The notes under the pieces: model-generated
What the model saw: only the letters and a program-made list of their open reading frames with translations
Told to the model about the DNA's origin: nothing
Databases searched by the model: none
Shown: positions 32,880 through 45,209 of the stretch, piece by piece
How positions within the stretch are numbered: position 1 is the first letter of the stretch
Layout: every line of letters begins with the position of its first letter
Made by a program: the position numbers and the translations under genes
Origin: Erinaceus europaeus
Lineage: Eukaryota > Chordata > Mammalia > Eulipotyphla > Erinaceidae
Length of the DNA: 64,000 bases
Direction of reading: 5' to 3'
NCBI RefSeq assembly: GCF_950295315.1
Contig: NC_080164.1
Coordinates: 115,392,890 to 115,456,889 of the forward strand

Positions 32880-34985
32880 ACTCCTCTAAGACGGCAAAGA
32901 TAATTTTTTTTAAATAAAATCTTAAATAGTTAACTTAGCCATGAAGCTAATGCTCTTCATGTGAAGAATTGGAGTCTCATACTGAGTCTCTGAATGGTAG
33001 CCCATCTGGCCTTCCTATGTGAACTCAAACATTACAAGATTATGACAGCTAAGCAAACTTTCAGCAGCTAAGTGAAAGCACATTTGAAAGTGAAGGGATT
33101 ACTGTGATGAGTCAAAGAATGTTGGGAGGTTATTATGTACATGTGTACTTGTAAGCACATCTGCATTCTACTATAGCATCAGCACATTTCATCTTTATAG
33201 AGTGAAGATGTGGTTGTGTAAGTTCCTTGTTCTAAAACCTCTGATGGAACCCAAGAACCTACAACAATTTTCACTAAAATCTTCAGTGCAACCCTAGGGA
33301 AAAAAAAAAAAATCTCTTCCAAGTCATTCCTTCTTGGCTGTCTCTTCTAGATAAGGATCTTTGGCTGTTCACAATTATGATTTCTTAAGTTTTCATTCTC
33401 CTCAGACATCTGCTGCCTGAGAAGTCCTTTTTGCTTCTTACTGGTCAGTTCAAGGGAAAATTCCTTTGGGAGAATCTATCAGTCTTACGCAGTTAGAGCT
33501 CATCATTTCATCTTATCTATTTCCATACTGCTTTAGGCAGATTTTGAATGATAGTTTTTAATATGTGTATATGTTTCTTCCACTCCAAACAGTGACAGTG
33601 AATTTCTAAATGAATATATAAATGCTGTGGGGTCCTCCTATCCCCTATCTAGTGCCCATCATCACCTTGGAATCATACTAAACATCCACTGATATTTTCT
33701 TCACAAATGAATAACCAAACACATGATTTAATAAAGTACAGGTGGATGGTAGTTATATCTCCCCAAAGGCTTTTTTAACTCAAGAGTTCATTTTTCTGAA
33801 AGCAGCAAGACTGTAAAACAGAACTCCCTTTCTGGAAGCCAGGCATGTTTGCTTAATCACTGCAACTGGTGAAATATTAGGCTCTTACAATGGGAAAAAA
33901 AAAAAAAACAGAAAATGACTGTGAAATCACCCTTTTCTTTTAGAAATAATAGAATAGACTTGCAATTAAAGATAAAAGAAACAATTATAATAGAGACACA
34001 TTTTCCACAGTTATTTTTTACATTATACTGAAAAAAATCTATGATCTATATGCTCACAGTGGGAAGTCCTGGACTTCGCTGAGAGGATTAATATTGGAAT
34101 TAAATCTGAAGATTATTTGCTGTGGGATGGGCAATAGTCTTAATTAATGAACATAGAAATACTGATTTTGCCTATTTGGTTATTATCTCAAGTGTTAGTT
34201 CTTAAAGGATATTGATTTTAATTAAAAGAGAAGAGAAAATTAAGAGGGACATCTTCTTGTTAGTAGTTCTGCATTTTTATCAATCCTTATTTTCCCATCT
34301 CATTTAAGCATCTAAAATTTCTTCCAGAAAATACTTGTCTTAATCTATAATTATTTCTGCTGCCTAATATGTGTGTGGGGGGGTGGGGTGGAGTGGTGGG
34401 GGTGGTACGGTTAAATACCATTGGAGCCAAAATAAAGATGAGTTCATTTTGTTTTCAAGTCAATACCCTTATCACTTACATAATGCTGTTTAGCATGTGG
34501 ATACTTTTTCATCCAAGAACGCATAATACTTGTCTTTCAGGCACTAGCCAGGGACCTTGAGTTCAAGTTACTTCTTAGTATCTCCAAGATGACTGGAGAA
34601 AACCAAGCATTAATATTTTAGAGTCTAGCCACACATTTTTCTAAATCCTTTGTGTTCTCTACTTGTCTAAAATTATATGACCAGAAATTTGTCTTTAATA
34701 ATTACACTATAATACTTGGTGCTAAATTTCCTTTTGCACTATATTTTAATGACTCTGTCTTCTCTCTGTGTGTGTCATAAGCACAGACACACACATACAC
34801 ACTAAGTAAATAAACCTCTAAAAGTAAATAAAACTTCTTTCTGATTAAATGGTCTTGATTGTTTTATTAGAGGAACAAAACCCAAGAAATCACAACACTT
34901 TTCATTTTAGCTTGTCACTTATGAAACTTGATGCTTACTTATGACCTAGTCAAGGTTTTCAAATAATACCTGTGCCTATAAGCCT
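32880..34985. other. 2.1 kb unique AT-rich sequence
   Basis: The longest repeat-poor stretch apart from short A runs and a G-rich run at about 34,375-34,400. No exon or RNA gene was recognised. Confidence 0.5.
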
Positions 34986-34989
34986 AGTA

Positions 34990-35560
34990 TTATTATTATT
35001 ATTTGTTCACTTAACACAGGTTAAAGTTTCAGGGGAGTAACTTGGCCTTCACTATCCCCACTACCCACCACCCAGGTTTCAGTACCATCCCACAAAAAAG
35101 GAATGCTTCTATCCTTGCCTCCTGCTCACTCCCTTTCCCTACTCCCTCCAATAGCTGCCATAGTTTTCATCAAGTCTGAGAGTTTTTTTTAGTTAATTTG
35201 CATTATTTACTTATATTCTATATAGGAATATAAATATATGGAATATAAATAAGTTGGAATTAAATTTGAAGATTTAGACAACTGTTTTTTTTTTTTTACT
35301 TCCTTATCTCTATGAGTATAATCACTCTGAGTTCCAAATATTTTGCCCCAAAATACATAACTTCATCTTTCTTAATGGCTAAATTGTATTCCATCACTTC
35401 TATGTTCCAGTGCTTCTTTTCTTTTTTCTTATCCATGGACATTCATCAATTTACTCTAAATTTTGAGTTTGATTTTAATACACCTATCATAGCGATACCT
35501 TTTAGCTAAGTTAATTTAAACTCATGTAAGTAGAAGTTGATTGCCTTCACTTTTTGAAAA
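34990..35560 (-). mobile_element. old L1 ORF2 end/3' UTR, degraded
   Basis: TCTTAATGGCTAAATTGTAT, TCCATCACTTC and ATCCATGGACATTCATCAAT are decayed forms of the reversed ORF2 end seen at 47.55-47.64 kb. Confidence 0.5.
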
Positions 35561-35564
35561 TTTT

Positions 35565-36095
35565 ACGTTAGTCATATAATTGAATATTCCTAATTTTCTT
35601 GTAGCTTCAGTTTAGCATTTTGGAGCCAGAATTTATTTTTCAGATTACTTAAAAAATATCATTGCAACATTCTAGGTGCTATTTTAATACTCCCTGGTGG
35701 GTAAAGTGACCTTGCTTAGAATGTTACATATCTTGAAAACTTTAGAAGGGAAATCATTTCTGAGTAATTTTGAAAGGAGCTTGTTAAGACCCAGTATGTG
35801 AATTCTATTCAATGTGTGTCTCAAATGTATATAAAGGTGCCCTTGGGGATATTTTTGAGAAAAGGAACAGAAAACCTTTTTCTTACTTGTGAAACCTCTC
35901 CTAAGGCCTACAGAGTTGTAATAGATATTGTTTTCTACTCATCTAATTGTCTCTTAAGACCATGAAGTAATTTTTCAAACTTTCCAAAAAGAAAAAGTAG
36001 TTCTCTCTTATTTTGCCCCAAAATTTCTCTCAGAGTCTAACCAAGTCTGATAATGGTGACCACTCTAATGAATTAAGGGCCTGTGGAGTCCCAAA
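35565..36095. other. unique sequence, nothing recognised
   Basis: Nothing was recognised. Confidence 0.4.
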
Positions 36096-36108
36096 CACTC
36101 CAGAAGGT

Positions 36109-36110
36109 AT

Positions 36111-36149
<39 letters not shown>

Positions 36150-36435
36150 TTTTTCCCTTTTGTTGTCCTTGTTTTTTATTGTAGTTATTATTGTTGTTGT
36201 TATTGATGTCTTAGGACAGAGAGAAATGGAGAGAGGAAGGGAAGACAGAGAGAGAGAGAGAGACACCTGTAGACCTGCTTCACCACCTGTGAGAGAGACA
36301 CCTGTAGACCTGCTTCACTGCCTGTGAAGTGACTCCCCTGCAGGTGGGGAGCTGGGGGCTCGAACTGGGATCCTTACACTGGTCCTTGCACTTTGCACCA
36401 CATGGGCTTAACCCGCTGCGCTACCACCCGACTCC
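36109..36435 (-). repeat. A-type SINE with internal duplication
   Basis: It begins with (ATTT)n and runs through the reversed A body. The segment GAGAGAGACACCTGTAGACC and its continuation is duplicated in tandem at about 36,258-36,328. CTCCAGAAGGT at 36,098-36,108 and 36,436-36,446 is the target duplication. Confidence 0.9.
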
Positions 36436-36449
36436 CTCCAGAAGGTCTT

Positions 36450-37335
36450 TTAACATGTCCTTTTCAAAATTCTAGCAGTTAGAATGAATTAGTAATTTTA
36501 GAAGTAGTTTAGTCCATATTTAATTTATACATTATTAGTCCCATTCTTTGAAAGTCTTTAGACTCACGGAGATAATACAGTTAGCAGCAGTACGGAGTTG
36601 AGATCAAAACTGGGCCGACCTGGACCTACATATCTTACTCTTTCTGCATTGTGACTAATCACTCCAGGCTTCCTTCTTCAATAATTCATCTTAGAGCTGT
36701 GTTTCAACAGGTTTCACATGCAGTAAAATTTTATGGTCTCCTTGAACTGTCCTTGGAGCTCTCTGCAGATCTTTTAGATGGCAACAGTTTTGTAGAGTGG
36801 AGTTGTGGTTTCTGGGATGGTTTACCACTATCAGGGGTCTCCTGTGACAACAAACAACAGCAACAAACCTGTGATGACAAACAACAGTAACAAAAAGACT
36901 TATAGATCTGCAACAATCTATCCTTATTGCTGAATTTCAAATGGGTTGTATGGCAGGTGGAAGTAGAGGAGGGAGAAAGTGGAAGTTGGTCCTCATACTA
37001 AGGATATGCTTTGTGAAAGTTAAAATCTAGCAGGGAAGCATGATTTCTTTCAGGGAGGGATAGCAACTGAGAAGAAGAATTGAGAGTGTGGCGGCTGTTC
37101 CCACTGGGAACTCAGAAATGAAATGGACAGTAACTAGGGGAAGTGATTTCCAACCCAGGCTTTCAAGAGCAAGGAACTTTAATCCCAGTAACCCTTTTGA
37201 GTACATCTCCTCTAGTGGTGTAAGGCACCTGGGAAGACAGCTCTCTAGTTTCTTCTCAGTGTGTCATCTCTAATTGTTTCATTGTGTTGAGAGTATATGG
37301 CTTAAGAAAGATCTTTTTTTGGGGGGGGGCGGGGT
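36450..37335. other. unique sequence; no supported gene
   Basis: A 79-codon frame (36,651-36,890) ends in CAA/ACA-rich codons and shows no known domain. A G run lies near 37,320. Confidence 0.45.
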
Positions 37336-37340
37336 GAGAT

Positions 37341-37539
37341 GAGGGGACAGGCAGTGGTGCACACAGTTGAGTGCACACAAGTGATCACATGCAAGGACCA
37401 GATTCAAGCTCCCAGGTCCCCATCTCTTAAGGCTGGGAGCTTCACGAGTAGTGAAGCAGTGCTGCAGGCTTTTTTTCTTGTCCTCTTTCTATCTACTCCT
37501 TTTCTCTCAATTTCTCCCTGTATCTCTGTTCTATCAAAA

Positions 37540-37582
<43 letters not shown>

Positions 37583-37583
37583 A
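37341..37583 (+). repeat. B-type SINE with long (AAAT)n tail
   Basis: GAGGGGACAGGCAGTGGTGC, a degraded B box, AGTAGTGAAGCAGTGCTGCA, a CT-rich stretch and about eleven AAAT units. Confidence 0.82.
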
Positions 37584-37606
37584 AGCATGTTAAAAGAGAA
37601 GTTTAC

Positions 37607-37885
37607 TAATTTATTTATCTTGCCTCCAGAGTTATCACTGAGGCTCAGTGCCAACACTAACAATCCACAGCTCCTGGTATCCATTTTTTCCATTTTATTT
37701 GATAGTTACAGAGAGAAATTGACAGAGGAGGGGGAGATAGAGAAGGAGAGGGAAAGACATGAAGACCTGCTTCACTGCCTGTGAATCAGACCCCCTGCAG
37801 CTGGGGAGTGGTGCTCAAACCCGAATCTCCTTGTGCAGATACCTGGCACTATGTCCTATGTAACCCTGTGTACCACCATCCGGCC
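37607..37885 (-). repeat. B-type SINE with 3' module
   Basis: TTGCCTCCAGAGTTATCACT to ACAGCTCCTGGTATCC is the module; the GA-rich body and GTACCACCATCCGGCCCC follow. The flanks (GAGAAGTTTACT and GGAAAGTTTATT) look like diverged target duplications. Confidence 0.78.
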
Positions 37886-38149
37886 CCTGGAAAGTTTATT
37901 TTTTAAGATAAGGACATAGAGTGAAAGAGACCATAGCGCTGAAGTTTACCTCAATTATTTCTTAGTTTAAAAATGTAAATATAGGAATTTTCAGCATGAA
38001 GGGCTGAACCAGGATAAAAGTAAAAGGATCTTAATGTCACTTTACTATCCCTAGTTGCAGTAACATAGGACTTAGCCAGAGTAGTGTCACCTTCAGAGTC
38101 CCACTTTGATTTCTTTATCATATTATGATTTATTACTGTAAGACAGCCA

Positions 38150-38440
38150 AGTGCAGTATAGATGATTTTTCACTTTTTTCTTTTTAATAGTGATTTAAAA
38201 GTAGTTTACACGATCATAAGCTTAGAGTGGTATAGTTTCACACTGCAACCACATTCTCCCTCTCCAGCCCCACCCCCCAACAATAGCCACCCTAGTAGTG
38301 ACAGTCTTAGAGAAAATTTGGTCTCTCTCTTTCTATTTGCTAGTTTCCGAGTTTCAACGCCTTATATTCCACACTTGAGTGCAGCACACTTGAGTGCTGG
38401 ATGCAGCAGTTGTCCTTCACTTTGTTACTGCACCTAGCAT
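38150..38440 (-). mobile_element. old L1 3' end, degraded
   Basis: TAATAGTGATTTAAAAGTAG, GGTATAGTTTCACACTGCAA and CCAGCCCCACCCCC resemble the reversed L1 segment just 3' of ORF2 (47.22-47.34 kb), heavily diverged. Confidence 0.4.
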
Positions 38441-38444
38441 GAAC

Positions 38445-39610
38445 GGTATTATAGATGATTTTATACAGAGGCATCAGTAGGCCATACAGGAGACCCCTGC
38501 CTTCTTATCTTTGTGGTTTCTGATTGAAATACGTTCTCAGCATATACAGGGTCCTATCCAGGTTCTTTGGTCCCCTGTGATAAGTGAAGTCTTCAAAGAA
38601 TTGTCTGGGTGAGGAGCTCTGAGAACTGCCACACAACAGATGGGACAGCTGGAGGAGGGTGGGTGGGAGAAGGGCAGAAACAAGGTCACAGAATAACAAG
38701 TGTCAGAAGCCAAGGAGTCGGGAAAAGAGAAAAGCTAGTTGTTTTGAGGGATTAGGAGCCTCAGGACTGTAGGTGGTTTGTATCAGATAGGATCTAGTCA
38801 AGTCTAATGATAGAAAATGATGGCTGAAGCCTCATTATGTGCAAGTCATGGCAAGCACTTATCATAGGTTATCTTCACGAACTCTTATGCTCCCCTCTAA
38901 CTAGGTAACACTATTCTCTATCTCCCTCCTCCCCCCTTTCTCTCACCTTTCATCCCTCCCTCCCTTTGTCTCTCTCCCTTCTTTTCTATAGATGGGAAAA
39001 ATGTGAGAAGTACCTTACCAAAACCACACTAAGTGCTAAGTCTGGGAATCTAAAGCAAAATAGTTCACTCCAAGGGGGACAAACTTTGTTCTGCAATCGG
39101 ACCAGTGTGCAAGCTTCTTCCGACAGGCAAAAGCCTTGCTGCATTGACCTCCTTGAGCACAAAGGTGTAGGTATGTTCTCGGTAAATAAGACCATTTAAT
39201 AATGCCTGCTTCACAGTGTTACTATGTTTCTGTATAGTGAATGAAATGAGTAATGCATGTGAAGAGACTGGAATGCTGTCTGGTACCTGCTGAGTTTTAA
39301 TCCCTGTCAACATTTACTAATAGCACATTCAATTAATGTGGGAAATCTGAACAACATTTTTAAAAACAGTATTACTGACCATAAAGTCAAAGTAGTGGTT
39401 CATAGCCAATGTGCCTTTTTATAGAAAAAGGAACAGAAAGGAAAGCATGGGAAAAAAAAAGAGAGAAAGTGACAATGTTTACTATATTGTCTAAAAGTAA
39501 AAATGATTTCATGTTTTAAATTTCCCTTTTGATGTGTGCAAGCTTCTCACATCCTAGGAAAACTGAAAAAAAAAAAAAAAACAACTAGGTGCTACTGATA
39601 AATGTTTTAA
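38445..39610. other. unique sequence, nothing recognised
   Basis: Frames on both strands at 38,966-39,313 overlap each other and show no domain. Confidence 0.45.
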
Positions 39611-39614
39611 AAAG

Positions 39615-39886
39615 GCATTGGGCAGGTGACCTCACCAATGTGTCCTAGTACCCCACTTCTCCAGAGCCCTACCCCACAATGGAAAGATAGAAACAGACTG
39701 GGGTTATGGATCAGTCGACCTTCTAGCACCCATGTCTACCAGAGAGGCACATACAGAAGCCAGAACTCCCATCTTCTGTATCCCATAAGAATCTTTGGTT
39801 CATACTCCCCATACGCCCAGAGGGGTAAAGAATAGGGAAGCTTCCAATGGAAGGGAGGGTATATTAAACTCTGGTGGTGGGAATTG
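39615..39886 (+). mobile_element. L1 3' UTR fragment (first part, interrupted)
   Basis: GTGACCTCACCAATGTGTCC, GAAAGATAGAAACAGACTGG and TGGTGGTGGGAATTG match the L1 3' UTR in plus orientation. It is split by an A-type SINE and resumes at 40,174. Confidence 0.8.
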
Positions 39887-40173
39887 TTTTTTTTTTTTTT
39901 TAATATTTACTTATTTTCCCTTTTGTTGCCCATGTTGTTTTATTGTTGTAGTTATTATTGTTGTTCTTGATGTCATCATTATTGGATAGGACAGAGAGAA
40001 ATGGAGAGAGGAGAGGAAGACAGAGAGGGGGAGAGAAAGATAGACACCTGCTTCACCACTTGTGAAGCAACTCCCCTGCAGGTGGGGAGCCAGGGGCTCG
40101 AACCAGGATCCTTGTGCTGGTCCTTGAGTTTAATGCCACAGACGCTTAACCTGCTGCGCTACCGCCTGACTCC
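39887..40173 (-). repeat. A-type SINE inserted into an L1 tail
   Basis: A complete reversed A-type element flanked by CTGGTGGTGGGAATTG (39,871-39,886) and CTGGTGGTAGGAATTG (40,174-40,189), a 16-bp target duplication with one mismatch. Confidence 0.92.
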
Positions 40174-40253
40174 CTGGTGGTAGGAATTGTATGCCCCATG
40201 TCCCAAAATCTAGTTTACCATTATTAAATCACTAATAATAATATTAAAAAAAA
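40174..40253 (+). mobile_element. L1 3' UTR fragment (second part) with poly-A
   Basis: TTAAATCACTAATAATAATA and a short A run end the L1 interrupted by the SINE. Confidence 0.8.
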
Positions 40254-40519
40254 AGACATTGTAAGAAAAAGTCTTTAATTTGACCAAAGAGGTGCTACAG
40301 AGGTAGGAGCTGGAATTTGCATGAAATCTCAAGCCAGCACTGCATTTGCCAGAGTGACACTCTGGTTCTTTTACTTTTTTTTTCTTCTTTCTTAAGTAAG
40401 TTAAACAAACAAATAAGTAAATCTTATTTAACAAGAGAATAAAAGAAACTTTTAAAAATAGCATTTCACAAAGTGTGGTCCCAGGACCAACAGGTTTAGC
40501 TTAGAGTTTTGAGGAATGC

Positions 40520-40640
40520 AGGTCGAAAAGTGAATGACACATTTAGACTTAAGGTCATAAGGTCCCAAATTTGATGCCTGGCATCGCATGTACCAGAGTG
40601 ACGCTTTGGTTCCCTCTCTCAGTCTCATCAGTAAATGAAT
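40520..40640 (+). repeat. C-type SINE, decayed
   Basis: AAGGTCCCAAATTTGATGCC, TGTACCAGAGTGACGCTTTG and a short CT tail followed by AGTAAATGAATA. Confidence 0.5.
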
Positions 40641-40731
40641 ACGTATGAAAAAGAAGTAAATTACTTCACCTCATCTGGACCTAGCCATTTGTGTTTTAAC
40701 AAGAGTTCCAGTTCATTAAAGACCATTATGT

Positions 40732-40854
40732 GGGGGAGCCAGGTGGTGTCGCACTTGGTTGAGTACATACATTTCAGTGAGCAAGGAGCTGGGTTCAAGC
40801 CCCTGGTCCTCACTTGCAGGGGGAGAGCTTCACAGGTGGTGAAGCAGGAAAAAA
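40732..40854 (+). repeat. B-type SINE lacking its CT-rich part
   Basis: GGGGGAGCCAGGTGGTGTCG to GGTGGTGAAGCAGG, then directly poly-A. Flanks AAAGACCATTATGT (40,718-40,731) and AAAGACCATTGTGT (40,855-40,868) show it inserted in this short form. Confidence 0.88.
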
Positions 40855-41109
40855 AAAGACCATTGTGTATGAAAAGGGGGCATTTGAACAAACAAGTCAG
40901 GTTGTATCCCAATTACATAGATGTGGTTAAAAGCACATTCTGTGTTGGATTGCCTACATGCCTAATTTTGCCCAGAAAGCTGTCCTGTGTTGCGCAACTT
41001 GGCTTGTATGTGGTTGTTTCTCCTGTTTTTCTGTGTTGCTGGCTCACAGTTAAGGCAGGTGCAGAGGAGGAGTCATCACCACTTTACATGTGGAAGAGCT
41101 CTGGCTAGT

Positions 41110-41310
41110 TAGATCCTGCACTCTTTGTATTGCACCAAAGCAAAGGACACTGGGGGAAGTGGGGAAGGAACAGGCAGGAATGGAGAAGGCCCTAAGCTGG
41201 GAGTGAGAGTCTTCTTTAGACTTCCTTTCTCAGGGAGATGAGACAATGAGCCCATGTTCCAATAACTGTACTGTAAACCATTCTTTCTCCAATAAAAGAA
41301 TGGGGCAGGG
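41110..41310 (+). mobile_element. L1 3' end, older subfamily
   Basis: TATTGCACCAAAGCAAAGGA, CACTGGGGGAAGT and CTCCAATAAAAGAATGG resemble the L1 tail at 60,719-60,938. Confidence 0.6.
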
Positions 41311-41475
41311 AAAGGAAGAAGAAAGAAAAGGTATCAGTCTTTGTGAGTAGCCCTGAGTCCTGATTATCTAAATTGTAGTTAATTTTGAAACATTTTAATG
41401 ATAGTCCAAATGTCTGAACAGTTGTAAAATTAGATAAAAATATAAGACTTTATTCAAACTTTAACTAAAAGACTT

Positions 41476-41596
41476 CATTCAAAGGACTAGCAATTAGCTC
41501 ACATGGATAGTGAGCCTGCTTTACCATAAGCACAACCTAGGGCTCTAGTCTGTTCTCTACTGTACTGGGGGGAAGATCTGTTACTGTGGTCTGTCC

Positions 41597-41639
<43 letters not shown>

Positions 41640-41655
41640 AAAAAGTCAGTCCACA
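41476..41655 (+). repeat. D-type SINE with (CT)n
   Basis: CAATTAGCTCACATGGATAG, TACTGTACTGGGGGGAAGAT and an uninterrupted (CT)n at about 41,598-41,637. Confidence 0.7.
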
Positions 41656-41664
41656 GCAGTGAAG

Positions 41665-42025
41665 CCCTGGTGTTGACAAAACAAACAAACAACCTGCATT
41701 TAATATTTTACTAATTGCAGCATTCATTTTTAAAAGCTCAGATTTTAGATAAACAAGATAATATGATTAATTAGCTAAAAGTAACACTGATGATAAACAA
41801 AATAAACTTTTGGTGAAACTGGCAGTGATATAAATTTGCATACTGGAAGACTTTTTTCCCTTCAAAAAAAAAAGTCATCAGGAAAAAAAAATCAAGGAAT
41901 GTGTTTAAGATATTTGCCAGTATTGATATCATTATTTTTAATAGAGAACCAATAACATGGCAGATGTTTGTTCATGATTTATCCAGAATTTGGTCTTTGG
42001 AAGGTATAGTCAGCATTTAAACTTT
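41665..42025. other. unique AT-rich sequence, nothing recognised
   Basis: Nothing was recognised. Confidence 0.4.
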
Positions 42026-42027
42026 TT

Positions 42028-42309
42028 AAAATATTTATTTTTTTTCCTTTTGTTGCCCTTGTTGTTTTTCATTGTTGTTGTAGTTGCTGTTGTTGTTGTT
42101 TTTGATGTCATCATTGTTGGATAGGACAGAGAGAAATGGAGAGAGGAGGGGAAGAGAAAGATAGAAACCAGCAGACCTGCTTCACCGCCTATGAAGTGAC
42201 TCCCCTGCAAGCAGGGGGCAGGCGGCTCAAATCTGGATCCTTCCACCTGTCCTTGTTGTGCTTTGTGCCACATGCGCTTAACCATAACACTGCGCTGCCG
42301 CCCGACTCC
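42028..42309 (-). repeat. A-type SINE
   Basis: A full reversed A-type element ending CTGCCGCCCGACTCCC, with a GTTGTTGTT-rich tail. Confidence 0.87.
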
Positions 42310-42489
42310 CGGTATATTCATTTTTTTAAATTTAAGCTGTCTGAGAAGACTGAGTCAGAATTCAGTAGAAAATATCTGAGGATTTTTTGGTTCAATTTTA
42401 AATAAGAGACCTTAGATTTTTGAATACCTGTATACTTTCAGAAGAGCAGGTTTCTGATGGATACTAACGACCTCTTCTAGAAGTAAATA

Positions 42490-42568
42490 TTGGGTTGTCA
42501 GAAAATTCATCATGCATTTTTACATAGAAAACCTTGGAAAAATAGATTATGACTTTTGGACAACCCAA
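42490..42568. mobile_element. 79-bp mariner-type MITE
   Basis: Starts TTGGGTTGTCAGAAAATTCA and ends TTTTGGACAACCCAA, which are inverted repeats of each other for about 10-16 bp with further imperfect pairing inward. TA flanks both ends (42,488-42,489 and 42,569-42,570), as expected of Tc1/mariner insertions. There is no transposase. Size and layout resemble the short non-autonomous mariner derivatives of mammals. Confidence 0.82.
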
Positions 42569-42571
42569 TAC

Positions 42572-42896
42572 TTAGTGTGTGGAGTATTTTTTCCAAGGCA
42601 ATAAAATGTCAGAAAAACTCATTTTCAGGAATAAAAAAATTGGCTTTCTGGCTTACCACAGGTAAAATTGCATATATAACCAATGGCATGAGAAATGTCT
42701 CCAAAGATCCTTCCTTATTTTGTCTTTTATATTGGAGAACAACAGAATAGGAGGAGGGAGAAGAGGACTACAACTGCTGTATTAACTAACTTCTGTGGAC
42801 TCGGCTAAATTGGCTGTTTCTTTCTCTATATTTTGATGAGAGACAGATAAGAGCATTGGTCCAGCATATTCAATACCAGAAATCAGACTTGGAATA
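42572..42896. other. unique sequence, nothing recognised
   Basis: Nothing was recognised. Confidence 0.4.
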
Positions 42897-44870
42897 TTTT
42901 TTTAAGGATTTTGTTTAAAAATTTCATTTATAAATAGGATACACTGACAAAAACCATAGGATAAGAGGGTTACCACTCCACACAATTCCCACCACTAGAA
43001 AACTCTGTCTCCCATCTTCTCCCCTGATAGCTTCCCTATTCTTTATCCCTCTGGGAGTATGGATCCAGGATCATTATGGGGTGCAGAGGTGGAAGGTCTG
43101 GCTTCTGTAATTGCATCCTTGCTGAACATGGGCATTGACAGGTCAACCCATATTTCCAGCCTGTCTCTTTCTTTCCTTATTGGGGCAGGGGTCTGGGTAA
43201 GTGGGGCTCCAGGACACATTGGTGAGATCATCTGCCCAGGGAAGTCTGGTTGGCATCATGTTAGCATCTGGAACCTGGTAGCTGAAAGGAGAGTTAACAT
43301 ATAAAGTCAAACAAATTGTTGACTAATCATGAATCTAAAGGTTGGAATAGTGCAGATTAAGAGTTGGCAGGTGTCCATTTTGAAGATAGTTAGTAGGCCT
43401 ATTTTAGTTATATTCCAAAGGTCTCATGACTATACTAGTTTTTTTTCCCCTGAACCTGGCATCTGATATGCAGGTAGATCCAAGTTATTGCCTGGGAGAA
43501 TGTCTGTTGTCATGGCTGCAAAAAGGGCCAGGGATCAGGGATCCAAAAAACAGGACCAGGGAAGAAAGTAGCTCCCCAAAATGGGAAATGTGTATAAAAA
43601 TTGTTGATTTTGTAAACCCCATCGATTTGATTTGATGTGATCTGGGGCCCATATTCAGCTTAGGAGCCTATGTGACTTCTGTATCCCTGTAGATCTGAGC
43701 TCACATTCTGTGGTCATGAGTAGTAACATTCCAAGCTGCCCAATTTTAGGACCCATCTTCTTCAGGTGGAACATAGAGTTTGTTGTCCAGCCTCCCTTTG
43801 GAGGATGGAACATTCTCTACTGTTGTTGATCCAAGTTGAGAGCAAGGTCCTATGGGGGCCCACAAAGGGGTCTGTTATGTTGTTCCTGATAGAGATGACC
43901 AGTAATAATGGAGAGAGGGGTTTATTCAAGATCTAGGCCTGTCATGTCTGTTTGGAAATCTCAGGACTCCCTAAATAGCACCCCAGCTGATGGGGTGGCC
44001 TGATAGTGACTAAAGAGTCATCGTTAAAGCATACCAGCTTCTTGCCCTTATTCACCTTTTGCAGTCTTTATTTTGATAAGGTTAGCTTTGGAGTGACTGA
44101 GAGAAGTATAATGGGAAGTAGGTGAGGAGGGTATCTAAGTCTGAGTAGACACTATCTCATTAGGAACTTTATGATGTCTTTTTAGGTCTTTCTACTTGCT
44201 TGCTGCATATACTGACTCACTGCAGACAGTTGTGTACTTTTGCTTTCAGATATATATTTTGCCCTAATTTATGGATATATGTGAACATATGCCCTATCTC
44301 ATGGGACCTGGTCTATATCTAGGTTTGGGGACGTTATTAGGAAGTAAACCACCTGAAATGGAATTAGAGAATCCTAGGAAAGGAAAGGTCTCACCGAGTA
44401 TTGAGGCTGAAGGGCTGATGTTCCATGCCTGACATCTCTGGATACAGTCTGAAGTGAAGCAGACTGGGGGAAATATAGGCTCTATAGAGGAAGCAGGAGG
44501 TTCCTGTTGTCTTAGGGTTTAAGAAGGCAATAGTTATTACTGTAATCAAATTATTTGACAATTAGGTTAACTTTGAAAAGTCTTTTGTTAAGATTTGCTG
44601 TATCATACACATCATTACCATAATTTATGTCCTTTGACATTATTTGTATATAGCTGTGTCTTATAGAGTAATGCTAACTACTGGTTGCTTCTCTTCTCCC
44701 TAGTCTAAGGTTTTAAGAGAATCAACATTTCAAAGACTCAGCCTATGGTCTTTGCATTAAAAAGTTTGAGACATTCAATCAATTTCCCCCCTCTCATATT
44801 AATTAAATAGTGATTTATATGACTACAAGTTAATAAGAGTGTACAGAACAGACTTGGAATCTTAAACATG
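42897..44870 (-). mobile_element. L1 3' UTR, long form
   Basis: Nearly 2 kb of reversed L1 3' UTR reaching the segment just 3' of ORF2 (CCCCCTCTCATATTAATTAA, shared with 47.2 kb). It contains the approximately 800-bp block that the 46 kb L1 lacks and that the 1.6-3.2 kb fragment also has. Confidence 0.82.
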
Positions 44871-45009
44871 TAAGTTCTGTGTTTTTCTTGCTGGCTTCCC
44901 CCAGGCAGAATCAATTAGATTTTCTAGACCTTAGTCTCTCTATATGTAAAATAAAGGAGTCAGAGTAAATTGATTCCTTTATTATTTTTTGTACGCAGGG
45001 CTTAGCTCT

Positions 45010-45150
45010 CCATTCAGTTAGAGAGACAAGAAGAGGTGTGTGGGGGTAAGAGGGAGATATAGGAGAGCAATTGCTGTGTGGCACTGGGGTTTGATCCTGG
45101 GCTGCACCTAGTCAAGGGATATGCTCTCCCTTTGAGCTAGCTCTCTGGTG
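45010..45150 (-). repeat. D-type SINE
   Basis: GAGAGACAAGAAGAGG, GCAATTGCTGTGTGGCACTG, GGGGTTTGATCCTGGGCTGC and GAGCTAGCTCTCTGG in the reversed order. Confidence 0.6.
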
Positions 45151-45209
45151 TAAAAACCTTTTTGTATTGTTCCAGTCTCTGTTGCTATTGGTGCTGTCTT
45201 TGTATTGAG

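Noticed and set aside
36651..36890. 79-codon frame as a small exon or gene
   Set aside because: No domain, no clear splice signals, and a CAA/ACA-rich end; nothing lifts it above chance.
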